Positions 15,987 to 22,970 of a DNA stretch of 37,289 nt are shown piece by piece (position 1 is the stretch's first letter; every line of letters begins with the position of its first letter). The DNA is from Myxococcales bacterium (lineage in GTDB: Bacteria; Myxococcota_A; Polyangia; Fen-1088): contig PMJO01000068.1 of NCBI GenBank assembly GCA_003158455.1, forward strand, positions 10,750 through 48,038. The letters run 5' to 3'. The notes below the pieces were generated by a model. That model was not told the origin of the DNA. It saw only the letters and a list, made by a program, of their open reading frames with translations, and did not search any database. The translations under genes were made by a program, and so were the position numbers.

Positions 15987-16113
15987 GGGGGAAGGTGGGG
16001 CATAGGCGTTAAGCGGCCGGCCAGCGGATGCCCGTGCATTCCGCCCCCTCGCCCCGCGAAGCGGGGAAAGGGTCGGGGTGAGGGGCCATGTCGCGCCGGA
16101 CTCCTCATCCCAA

Positions 16114-16141
16114 CCTTCTCCTCGGCAGACCGAGGAGAAGG
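16114..16141 (+). terminator. Perfect 12-bp hairpin between flgL and flagellin
   Basis: CCTTCTCCTCGG (16114-16125), loop CAGA, CCGAGGAGAAGG (16130-16141), flanked by a further pairing GGACT (16098-16102) with AGTCC (16142-16146). It lies 176 nt past flgL. There is no clean T-run, only CGGATTTCTCC. It could terminate the flgF-L transcript or be another REP-like element. Confidence 0.45.
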
Positions 16142-16252
16142 AGTCCCGGATTTCTCCGTCAGGCCCCGCCTAGCGCCTATGGGGGAGGTGGCCGGAACGA
16201 TCCCCGTCGGTGCTTTCCCCGCACTCTCTCGGCTCGCCCTTATCAGCCGCCC

Positions 16253-16269
16253 GGATTCGTGCCGAATCC
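16253..16269. promoter_or_regulatory. Small perfect inverted repeat upstream of flagellin
   Basis: GGATTCG, TGC, CGAATCC: 7-bp arms with a 3-bp centre, 54 bp upstream of the flagellin ATG. It could be an operator or a 5'-leader hairpin. The right half (GTGCCGAAT) faintly resembles a sigma-28 -10 box, but no -35 fits. Confidence 0.3.
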
Positions 16270-16322
16270 CTTGTCGAACACGGGCACAGAGCCCACAGCA
16301 AACACGAACAAGGAGACCGACA

Positions 16323-17567
16323 ATGCTTTCCATCCAAACAAACATCGCAGCCTTGAGCGCCCAGAACAGCCTCACCTCAACCAGCAACAATCTGCAGAAC
16401 TCGATGGCGCGCCTGTCGTCAGGCTTCCGCATCAACCACGCGGCCGACGATGCGGCCGGCTTGGCCATCAGCGAGAAGATGCAGGCGCAAATCGGCGGTC
16501 TCAACCAGGCCGTGCGCAATGCCAACGACGGCGCGTCCATGATCCAGACCGCTGAAGGTGCGTTGGATCAGGTCCAGACCATGATGATCCGTATGCGCAA
16601 CCTGGCTGTGCAGGCCGCCTCGGACACCACCGGCCCGCAGGAGCGCTCTGACATCAACGTCGAGCTCCAGCAGCTCAAGTCAGAAATTGACAACATCTCC
16701 CAGCGAACGTCGTTCAACGGCCTCGGCCTGCTCAACGGCTCTCTGGCGACTCAGGCGGATGCCACCAGCCTGACCGCCCTGGAGGGCACCGCGTTTACCA
16801 GCACTACAACCCTCGCAGGCGGCGCGGCTGGTACCGGCGGATCCGCCGTCGTAGGCGTGGACATGGGGAACGCGACCGATCCCTTGGGAACGACCTACAC
16901 CTTCGGAGTCGATGGCGTCACCGGTAACCTGACCCTGAGCAACGGCACCATCACGGACAACGCTGCCGTCTCTGCTATTGGGGTCAACGGCTCAGCCGTC
17001 TACACGTTTTCGAAGCTCGGCGTTTCTGTGGGGGTGACCGCGGGTGCTGCCGGACTCAACGCGGTCGACGTGACGGGTGGCCTTACGGGCAAGACAATCA
17101 CCTCGGGAACCGCTACCCACAGCGCCGTGTTACAGACCGGTGCTGATGCAACCGCTGCAAACACCACCTCGGTGGGCTTGCTGGACACCAGGCTGGTCGG
17201 CGGCACGTCTGCGGAGATGGGCGCTCTGGCCACCACGATCGCCCAATACAACACCGACGCGGGCACCACAGCCGGCGCCACCGACCTCGACGCGACCAAC
17301 CTCATCAAAGCTGTCGACACTGCGAACGCCTGGATCTCCAGCCAGCGCGCGCAGTTGGGTGCGGCGCAAAACCGGTTGGGCTATGCGGCTGCCAGCTTGA
17401 CGACGACCTCGCAGAACGTGTCGGCAGCCAACAGCCAGATCCGCGACGTGGACGTGGCCACCGAGACCTCGAACATGTCCAAGGAACAGATCCTGGAGCA
17501 GGCCGGCATCGCGGTGTTGGCGCAGGCCAACCAGGTTCAGCAACTGGCGCTCAAGTTGCTCGCCTAG
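16323..17567 (+). CDS. fliC: Flagellin (filament protein)
   Basis: The true start is ATG 16323, 7 nt after AAGGAG, giving 414 residues. The N-terminal D0/D1 region (about 1-140) is canonical: 'LSIQTNIAALSAQNSLT', 'MARLSSGFRINHAADDAAGLAISEKM', 'NDGASMIQTAEGALDQVQTM'. The C-terminal D1/D0 (about 325-414) has 'QRAQLGAAQNRLGYAAASLTTTSQNVSAANSQIRDVDVATETSNMSK' and 'LAQANQVQQLALKLLA'. The middle, about 185 residues, is Gly/Thr/Val-rich and variable, forming the exposed outer domain. It is the only flagellin gene in the window. FliS and FliD follow, but no fliW or csrA is seen next to it. Confidence 0.97.
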   Translation: MLSIQTNIAALSAQNSLTSTSNNLQNSMARLSSGFRINHAADDAAGLAISEKMQAQIGGLNQAVRNANDGASMIQTAEGALDQVQTMMIRMRNLAVQAASDTTGPQERSDINVELQQLKSEIDNISQRTSFNGLGLLNGSLATQADATSLTALEGTAFTSTTTLAGGAAGTGGSAVVGVDMGNATDPLGTTYTFGVDGVTGNLTLSNGTITDNAAVSAIGVNGSAVYTFSKLGVSVGVTAGAAGLNAVDVTGGLTGKTITSGTATHSAVLQTGADATAANTTSVGLLDTRLVGGTSAEMGALATTIAQYNTDAGTTAGATDLDATNLIKAVDTANAWISSQRAQLGAAQNRLGYAAASLTTTSQNVSAANSQIRDVDVATETSNMSKEQILEQAGIAVLAQANQVQQLALKLLA

Positions 17568-17609
17568 TTCCAATAGGGACGGAAAGCTAAAGGCAACATG
17601 AGCTTGGAT

Positions 17610-17643
17610 GACCGCCCTGGGGAACTGGGTGTCTGGGGCGGTC
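17610..17643 (+). terminator. Terminator-like hairpin after flagellin
   Basis: GACCGCCC (17610-17617) pairs with GGGCGGTC (17636-17643) around an 18-nt loop, 43 nt past the flagellin stop. It is followed by GCTCCTCTATA, only mildly T-rich. The location suits termination or 3' protection of the flagellin mRNA. Confidence 0.55.
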
Positions 17644-17650
17644 GCTCCTC

Positions 17651-17678
17651 TATAGATGCGATTCCTTCCCGCCGATGA
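17651..17678 (+). promoter_or_regulatory. Weak sigma-28-like motif upstream of fliS
   Basis: A GCCGATGA box at 17671-17678 is one base off the sigma-28 -10 consensus GCCGATAA. About 14-16 bp upstream lies TATAGA (17651-17656), an imperfect match to TAAA. The fliS ATG is 84 bp downstream. FlgM in the window makes a sigma-28 regulon likely. Confidence 0.35.
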
Positions 17679-17761
17679 TCAGAAAGACATGGGCCGTCAT
17701 CATGAATCCGCAAGGTGAATAGGGTTTGGAGCACGAGTCAACCGACAACCGGAGCAAAGCA

Positions 17762-18166
17762 ATGAATGCCTACCGCACATACACCAACGCCAGCGTCAGC
17801 ACGGCATCGGCGCCGCGAATCATGATGACCCTGTTCGAGACAGCGCTGCGCCACATGCGTGCCGCGCGGGCCGCGTATGCGACGGGCGACTACCGGACAG
17901 GCGGGGACGCGGCGCAGCGAGCGGCGGCCATCGTGCTGGGCCTGCAGGCGACGCTCAAGCGCGAGATCGCGCCCAGCCTTTGCGAGCAGCTCGACGCAGT
18001 CTACGGTTTCGTGGTGGGCCGCCTGACCATGGCCATCGGTGGCATGTCGGCCCGGTACATGGAAGAGGCAGAACGTGTGCTCCTTCCCATCGTCGAGGCA
18101 TTCGACCAGGCGGTGGCCAGTGAGGCCGCGACGCCCATCGCGGCGGCCGGAGGCACCGGCCGATGA
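17762..18166 (+). CDS. fliS: Flagellin export chaperone FliS
   Basis: A 134-residue product. The start at ATG 17762 follows GGAGCAA and aligns with the family opening 'NAYRTYTNASVSTASAPRIMMTLFETALRHMRAARAAYATGDY'. The four-helix FliS fold continues with 'AAAIVLGLQATLKREIAPSLCEQLDAVYGFVVGRLTMAI'. FliS caps the C-terminal helix of flagellin and prevents cytoplasmic polymerisation. A short Ala/Gly tail is not conserved. Its stop overlaps the start of the next gene (ATGA). Confidence 0.92.
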   Translation: MNAYRTYTNASVSTASAPRIMMTLFETALRHMRAARAAYATGDYRTGGDAAQRAAAIVLGLQATLKREIAPSLCEQLDAVYGFVVGRLTMAIGGMSARYMEEAERVLLPIVEAFDQAVASEAATPIAAAGGTGR

Positions 18167-18450
18167 CTGCGACCCTCGATCCGTGGCTGACCACGCTTGA
18201 AGAAGGGGCTCGCCTCTTGCGGGCAGGCAGGGCCAAGGACGCCGCGCAGGTGCTCGCAGGCCTGCAAGCCCTATGTGCGCTATCCGCTCCACAACCCTCT
18301 CCGGCAATTGTTGCGAAAGCGCGCGAACTGCTCCAGCGCTGTTTCGACGCTGAAGCCAGTCTGCGGCAACGCGTGGTGGAAGACCTGAACCGTCTTGCCT
18401 CTGGGCAGCGGGCACAGGTCTATCGCCATCCCACTCAAGGGCCGCGCTAG
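18163..18450 (+). CDS. Small helical protein in the FliT position
   Basis: A 95-residue, mostly helical, Ala/Arg/Leu-rich protein translated from an ATG overlapping the fliS stop and followed 33 bp later by fliD. In many flagellar loci the slot next to fliS and fliD holds FliT, the FliD export chaperone. The size and helix content ('WLTTLEEGARLLRAGRAKDAAQVLAGLQAL', 'IVAKARELLQRCFDAEASLRQRVVEDLNRLASG') agree with that, but I see no clear FliT signature, so the function is inferred from context. Confidence 0.6.
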   Translation: MTATLDPWLTTLEEGARLLRAGRAKDAAQVLAGLQALCALSAPQPSPAIVAKARELLQRCFDAEASLRQRVVEDLNRLASGQRAQVYRHPTQGPR

Positions 18451-18483
18451 AGCTGTCGATATCCGATCAAGGAGAGTCTCTTC

Positions 18484-19887
18484 ATGGCCAGCACCATCTC
18501 AACGACCGGCCCGCTGTTCCAGGCGGGCGGCCTCGCGTCCGGGCTTGATACCACTTCCATCGTTAACAGCATCATCACGTCCGATTCCGCGGCCATGACC
18601 CAGGCTCAGGCCGAGCAGGCGGCCTACAAGGTCCAGATCTCGACCGTGGCCACTATCACCAGCAAGTTGCAGGCACTGCAAAGTGCAGTCGACGCACTCG
18701 GCACCTCGGGCCTGGCACCCATCCGGGCAACCTCGACCTATGCCGACTTCACCGTGTCCGGCTCGGCACAAAGCGAGGGCATCAGCACGGTTCAGGTCAC
18801 AAAGATGGCGCTCGCCGCCAAGCTACGCAGTGGGACCGGCTTCTCGTCGGCGCAGACTGACGCCGGCCTGACCGGCAGCCTCCAGTTCAGCATTGACGGT
18901 GCCACCGTTCCGAGCACAGCCATCACTGTGACCGGCCTGAGCTTGTCCGCCATTGCCGAGGCTATCAACAAGCAGGTTTCGCAGGTGACCGCCTCGGTGG
19001 TTTCAGACGGCAGCAAATACTACCTGTCAGTAAGTCGCAAGAGCACGGGATACGCGACCACTGATACTGACCCCAGTGACGCACTGAAGATCGTTGGCAC
19101 CGATCCGGGCTTGAGTTTTCAAACTCTCCAGTCGGCGCAGAACGCGTCTCTGACAGTGGACAAGATGACAATCCAAAGTCAGAGCAACACCATCACTGGC
19201 GCCATTCCTGGCGTGACCTTGAGCCTGACCGGACAGTCCGATGCAGCCACGACTGTAACCTTCGCCAGTGACTCCAGCTCGTCTGCGGCGAGCATAAACA
19301 ATTTCATCAACGCCTACAATGACGTGGTCACGGTCCTTGCCAGCCAACTGCAGCCTGATCCGTCACAAGCAGCCACCAACAACCCCCTGGCCGGATCATA
19401 TCTGCTCAGCCTCGAAAGCGACATGCGGAGCTTGTTCTCCCAAAGCGTCGGCGGTAGCGGCGCGGTGCAAACCCTGTCCGACCTGAACATCAGCCTGCAG
19501 GACGACGGGACCATCGCCACCGACAAGCTCCCGTATCAGAACACCTTTGCCGAGGCCCTGGCCGCAGATCCGAGCGGCGCCAACAAGCTGTTTACCACGG
19601 CCAAGACAGGCATCACGGCTTTGGTGGACGCTTTGGTCTCAAAACAGACTGATTCGGTAAGTGGGGCATTGGTTGGTGAGACCAAGGAGTTGAATAGCGA
19701 CGTCAGCGCTCTAGACGGCACGATCAACTACTGGCAAACGTATTTGGATAACGAGCGCACCAGGCTGACCTCCGAGTTCACCGCGATGGAACAGACAATC
19801 GCCACACTCAATACGGCCAGCAACTACCTGACCGCGCTCTTTTCCAGTAGCACCGGCAGCAGCTACAAGACCACCAGCAACGGGTGA
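18484..19887 (+). CDS. fliD: Flagellar filament cap protein FliD (HAP2)
   Basis: A 467-residue product from ATG 18484 after AAGGAGAG. The N-terminus 'LFQAGGLASGLDTTSIVNSIITSDSAAMTQAQAEQAAYKVQISTVATITSKLQALQSAV' is the FliD opening with its 'GL.SGLDT..IV..L' motif. Central 'FINAYNDVVTVLASQL' and C-terminal 'INYWQTYLDNERTRLTSEFTAMEQTIATLNTASNYLTALFSS' match the FliD C-terminal domain. It caps the growing filament and folds in incoming flagellin. It ends the plus-strand flagellar run; the chemotaxis cluster begins 306 bp further on. Confidence 0.95.
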   Translation: MASTISTTGPLFQAGGLASGLDTTSIVNSIITSDSAAMTQAQAEQAAYKVQISTVATITSKLQALQSAVDALGTSGLAPIRATSTYADFTVSGSAQSEGISTVQVTKMALAAKLRSGTGFSSAQTDAGLTGSLQFSIDGATVPSTAITVTGLSLSAIAEAINKQVSQVTASVVSDGSKYYLSVSRKSTGYATTDTDPSDALKIVGTDPGLSFQTLQSAQNASLTVDKMTIQSQSNTITGAIPGVTLSLTGQSDAATTVTFASDSSSSAASINNFINAYNDVVTVLASQLQPDPSQAATNNPLAGSYLLSLESDMRSLFSQSVGGSGAVQTLSDLNISLQDDGTIATDKLPYQNTFAEALAADPSGANKLFTTAKTGITALVDALVSKQTDSVSGALVGETKELNSDVSALDGTINYWQTYLDNERTRLTSEFTAMEQTIATLNTASNYLTALFSSSTGSSYKTTSNG

Positions 19888-20193
19888 CCCTAGAAATAGG
19901 CCAGGAATCGATCAGGCCGGTGACCTGGTTTCTTGCGGGCGACGTCGCCCTTGCTAAAAGGGTCGACAGTCGACAGCGGAGCTGATTCGAACGGCGCTGG
20001 AGGTCCATCCAGCGGCCGGGTTTCCCGAAACGATCCGCTCTTCAATTCGCTTGTCGCGGGCCCCGGGATTTGGCGCAACGCTTGCGTTGCGCCCTCGCAA
20101 TTCCCTTGCTGCGGCGCAGTCTCGCACAATTGCCATTTATAAATGTCAGCGGGCTGACGATAGAACAATTTAACCAGGGGTCGAGGTATTCCG
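19888..20193. other. Intergenic region between fliD and cheA
   Basis: 306 bp with no supportable gene. Visible elements are GTCGACAGTCGAC (19962-19974), a CGGGCCCCGGG palindrome near 20058-20067, the perfect 22-bp palindrome at 20072-20093 and an AT-rich patch (CCATTTATAAATGTC, 20133-20147) before cheA. It probably holds the end of the fliD transcript and the cheA promoter. Confidence 0.55.
20072..20093 (+). promoter_or_regulatory. Perfect 22-bp palindrome overlapping a sigma-54-like motif
   Basis: GGCGCAACGC, TT, GCGTTGCGCC: a perfect 10-bp inverted repeat with a 2-bp centre. The segment 20071-20086 also reads TGGCGC, five bases, TTGCG, close to the sigma-54 -24/-12 consensus. It may be a terminator for fliD (no T-run), an operator, or a promoter for cheA 100 bp downstream; the sequence does not decide. 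Confidence 0.4.
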
Positions 20194-22383
20194 ATGCCCG
20201 CGTTTTTGATGGATTCGATAATAGAAGAACTTGCGGCAGCGGTCGTGATGACTGACGCGAACGATCAGGAGTCAATCGACACTGTCCGCCGCTGCTTGAA
20301 CAAGCTGCGCGAAGCTGTGCAAGCGGGAGGTGAGCCGGAGGAACTGGTCGCGCTGGCCGAGGCGTGCCTCGCCTTGGAAATGCGGCTCGGGGCATCCGGC
20401 GCGGGAACCGACGCTGAAGACCTGAGTGCGCTTTCCGAGGCCGTAGGACGTTTGCAAGTGGGCGCGGCTGCGGCCGCGAAATCGCCCAAGCCGGCGCTAG
20501 CGAAGGCTATGATCCCCGCGGCGGCTGCCGGCGCAAATCTTGCGTCGTCGGCGACATCGCCGCAGCGGGTGACGCGCGACGAAGAAACCGTGGGTCTGAT
20601 TGGCGAGTTCTTGAGTGAGAGCGAAGAGGGACTTGGGCGCGCAGACCAAATCCTGATGAATGTGGAGCACGGAGGCGCAAGCGCCGAGGCAGTCAACGGC
20701 CTGTTTCGGGTCTTCCACACCGTCAAGGGCGTAGCGGGCTTCCTGGAACTGACCGAAATCACCACATTGGCTCACACCACGGAAACCATGCTCAATCGTT
20801 GTCGCGAGGGCACGCTGAAGCTGGCGGACGAACGGTTGGACGTCGTATTTGACGCCACCGCGATGGTGCGCCGGATGCTGGCCGAGCTGCGCGTCGCTGT
20901 GCAGGATGGCGTGCAATTCGCGACGCACGAGAATCTGGAAGGACTGTTGCAGCGTTTGCGTGCGCTGACTGAAGACGGGACGCCGGTCATCACGCCAGCC
21001 GCGCGGCCAGCACCGGCCGCGCCGCCTGCGCCGGCGGGTTTTGCCCGAGAGCCCGCGCCGCAGCTTGAACCGGCCGCAATGCCATCGGCGCTCGAGAACC
21101 TGCGCCAGACCATGACCATGACGGCAGTACCCTCCGGCATGCAAGGCCCAGAAACGGGAGGGGGCACCAAGCTCCGCGAAACCGTCAAGGTCGATCTGGA
21201 ACGGGTGGACAGCCTGGTGGCCATGGTGGGCGAGCTGGTGGTGGTCGAGTCCATGGTGGTCAACGCGCCCGAGATCGCCAAGTCCGCGTCGGCGCGCGTG
21301 CGCAAATACCTGTCCCAGCTGGCCAAGGTCACGCGCGACTTGCAGGACGTGGGCATGGGCATGCGCATGCTGCCGGTGGCGGGAGTGTTCCAGAAAATGG
21401 CGCGCATGTCGCGCGACCTGGGTCGCAAGAGTGGCAAGCAACTGCGCCTGGTGCTGGCGGGCGAAACCACCGAGATGGATCGCAGCATCGTTGAGCACAT
21501 CGCCGACCCGCTGGTTCACATGATCCGCAACGCCGTGGATCATGGGCTGGAGCCGCCCGAGGAACGACGCGAGGCGGGCAAGCCTGAAGAAGGCACCATT
21601 CGCCTCTCCGCCTATCACGAGGGGGGCAGCATCGTCATCGAACTGGCTGACGACGGCCGCGGCTTGAACCGCGATGCCATCCTGGCCAAGGCCCGCAGTC
21701 AGGGCCTGATCGGTCCCAACGACATCCTGAGCGAGGCGGACATCCACATGCTCATCTTCGCGCCGGGCTTTTCCACCGCGAAACAGGTCACCGAGGTTTC
21801 AGGACGCGGCGTGGGTATGGACGTGGTCAAGCGCAACGTCGAGGCCCTGCGCGGCCGCGTGTCCATCAGCACCACGCCGGGCCAGGGCACCACCTTCAAG
21901 CTGCTGCTGCCGCTGACCCTGGCCATCATCGACGGGATGCTGGTGGCCTGCGGCCAGGACCGCTACATCATCCCGACGCTGTCCATCATCGAGTCGATCC
22001 AGCCGAGTCAGGACATGCTGGTCACCTTCGCTGACCGGCACGAGATGATCAACGTGCGCGGCCAGATCCTGCCTCTGGTGCGTTTGGCCCGTTTGTTCGG
22101 CGCCAGCGATGCCAAGAGCGATCCCACGCAGGCGCTGGTAGTGATCCTGGAAGGTGTGGGCCGCCGCCTGGGTCTGCTGGTCGACGAGGTGGTCACCCAG
22201 CAGCAGGTGGTAATCAAGAGCCTGGGCCAGGGCCTGGGCGCCACACGTTTCCTATCGGGCGCCGCCATCCTGGCCGACGGACGCGTCGGCTTGATCATAA
22301 ACGTGGAAGAGATTGCGGGAACCACCGTCGAGCGACGGCAATGGTCAGCCAGCGACCCAACCCCTGCGGCTACGTCTCTGTGA
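20194..22383 (+). CDS. cheA: Chemotaxis histidine kinase CheA
   Basis: A 729-residue kinase that passes phosphate from receptor arrays to CheY and CheB. Domains: an Ala-rich helical N-terminal extension (about 1-125), P1/Hpt about 130-240 with His175 in 'FHTVKGVAGFLE', a Pro/Ala linker about 262-325, P3 dimerisation about 327-395 ('VDLERVDSLVAMVGELVV', 'MGMRMLPV'), P4 ATPase with N-box 'HMIRNAVDHG' (442-451), 'DDGRG' (486-490) and 'GRGVGMDVV' (537-545), and a P5 CheW-like domain to about 715. No P2 domain for CheY/CheB docking is visible between P1 and P3. Start ATG 20194, with GGTCGAGG upstream. It ends overlapping or abutting the cheW leader. Confidence 0.96.
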   Translation: MPAFLMDSIIEELAAAVVMTDANDQESIDTVRRCLNKLREAVQAGGEPEELVALAEACLALEMRLGASGAGTDAEDLSALSEAVGRLQVGAAAAAKSPKPALAKAMIPAAAAGANLASSATSPQRVTRDEETVGLIGEFLSESEEGLGRADQILMNVEHGGASAEAVNGLFRVFHTVKGVAGFLELTEITTLAHTTETMLNRCREGTLKLADERLDVVFDATAMVRRMLAELRVAVQDGVQFATHENLEGLLQRLRALTEDGTPVITPAARPAPAAPPAPAGFAREPAPQLEPAAMPSALENLRQTMTMTAVPSGMQGPETGGGTKLRETVKVDLERVDSLVAMVGELVVVESMVVNAPEIAKSASARVRKYLSQLAKVTRDLQDVGMGMRMLPVAGVFQKMARMSRDLGRKSGKQLRLVLAGETTEMDRSIVEHIADPLVHMIRNAVDHGLEPPEERREAGKPEEGTIRLSAYHEGGSIVIELADDGRGLNRDAILAKARSQGLIGPNDILSEADIHMLIFAPGFSTAKQVTEVSGRGVGMDVVKRNVEALRGRVSISTTPGQGTTFKLLLPLTLAIIDGMLVACGQDRYIIPTLSIIESIQPSQDMLVTFADRHEMINVRGQILPLVRLARLFGASDAKSDPTQALVVILEGVGRRLGLLVDEVVTQQQVVIKSLGQGLGATRFLSGAAILADGRVGLIINVEEIAGTTVERRQWSASDPTPAATSL

Positions 22384-22403
22384 TGCGAGGAGGAATGACC
22401 GTG

Positions 22404-22931
22404 ATGAACACCCCAGTGACTGCAAAGAGCAACAGTTCCGGCGTTGAGGCCAATGCCCATCTGGCCGGCAAGTACATGGCGTTTCGCCTGGCCAATGAGG
22501 ACTACGGCCTCGCCATCCTCAAGGTGCGGGAGATCATCGGCCTCATGGACATCACCAGGGTGCCGTGTACCGACGCCTTCATCCGCGGGGTCATCAATCT
22601 GCGTGGCAAGGTCATCCCGGTCATCGACCTGCGCATGAAGTTCGGCATGGAGCCCTGCCAGACCACCGATCAGACCGTCATCATCGTGGTCCAGTACTCC
22701 ACCACGCGTGGTGAGATCACCATGGGCGTCCTGGTCGATCAGGTGGAGGAGGTGTTGTCCATCAACGCGGACAAGATCGAACCGCCGCCCAGTTTCGGCG
22801 CCAACAGCATGAATGCAGATTTCATCCTGGGCATTGGCAAGGTCGACAAGCGCGTGATCTTCCTGCTCGACATCGGCCGGGTGCTCTCCGGCGACGAAGC
22901 AGAGCGCTTGGTCCAGGCCGTGACCGCGTAG
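22404..22931 (+). CDS. cheW: Chemotaxis coupling protein CheW
   Basis: CheW links CheA to receptors. I choose ATG 22404, 9 nt after GAGGAGGA (22387-22394), giving 175 residues; in-frame ATGs at 22383 and 22395 lie before or within that site. Core motifs: 'KYMAFRLANEDYGLAILKVREIIGLMDITRVP', 'FIRGVINLRGKVIPVIDLRMKFGM', 'GVLVDQVEEVLSI' and 'ILGIGKVDKRVIFLLDIGRVL', all standard CheW strands. It follows cheA by 20 bp and precedes the receptor gene by 39 bp, so the three are probably co-transcribed. Confidence 0.95.
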   Translation: MNTPVTAKSNSSGVEANAHLAGKYMAFRLANEDYGLAILKVREIIGLMDITRVPCTDAFIRGVINLRGKVIPVIDLRMKFGMEPCQTTDQTVIIVVQYSTTRGEITMGVLVDQVEEVLSINADKIEPPPSFGANSMNADFILGIGKVDKRVIFLLDIGRVLSGDEAERLVQAVTA

Positions 22932-22970
22932 CGCGATTCCAACCAACCGACAAGCAAAAGGAGACGTTCA

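Larger units (their letters stand above)
15939..16322. repeat. Hairpin- and repeat-rich leader region between flgL and flagellin
   Basis: 384 bp without a supportable gene; the frame open upstream of flagellin is a read-through of palindromes. In order: REP-like core (15961-15986), hairpin CCCCGC-GAA-GCGGGG (16052-16066) followed by GGGTCGGGGTGAGGGG, a perfect 12-bp stem (16114-16141), a perfect 7-bp inverted repeat (16253-16269), and the flagellin ribosome binding site AAGGAG (16310-16315). I found no convincing sigma-28 or sigma-54 promoter here, although flagellin must be strongly expressed. Confidence 0.6.

Noticed and set aside
20140-20163. TAAA and GACGATAG upstream of cheA as a sigma-28 promoter
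   Set aside because: The spacer is 12 bp, not about 15, and the -10 box has two mismatches.
20497-21747. Long antisense open frame opposite cheA (416 codons)
   Set aside because: It is exactly opposite a well-supported CheA and shows His/Gly/Gln-rich low-complexity composition, no ribosome binding site and no family motif; long antisense frames are common in GC-rich DNA.
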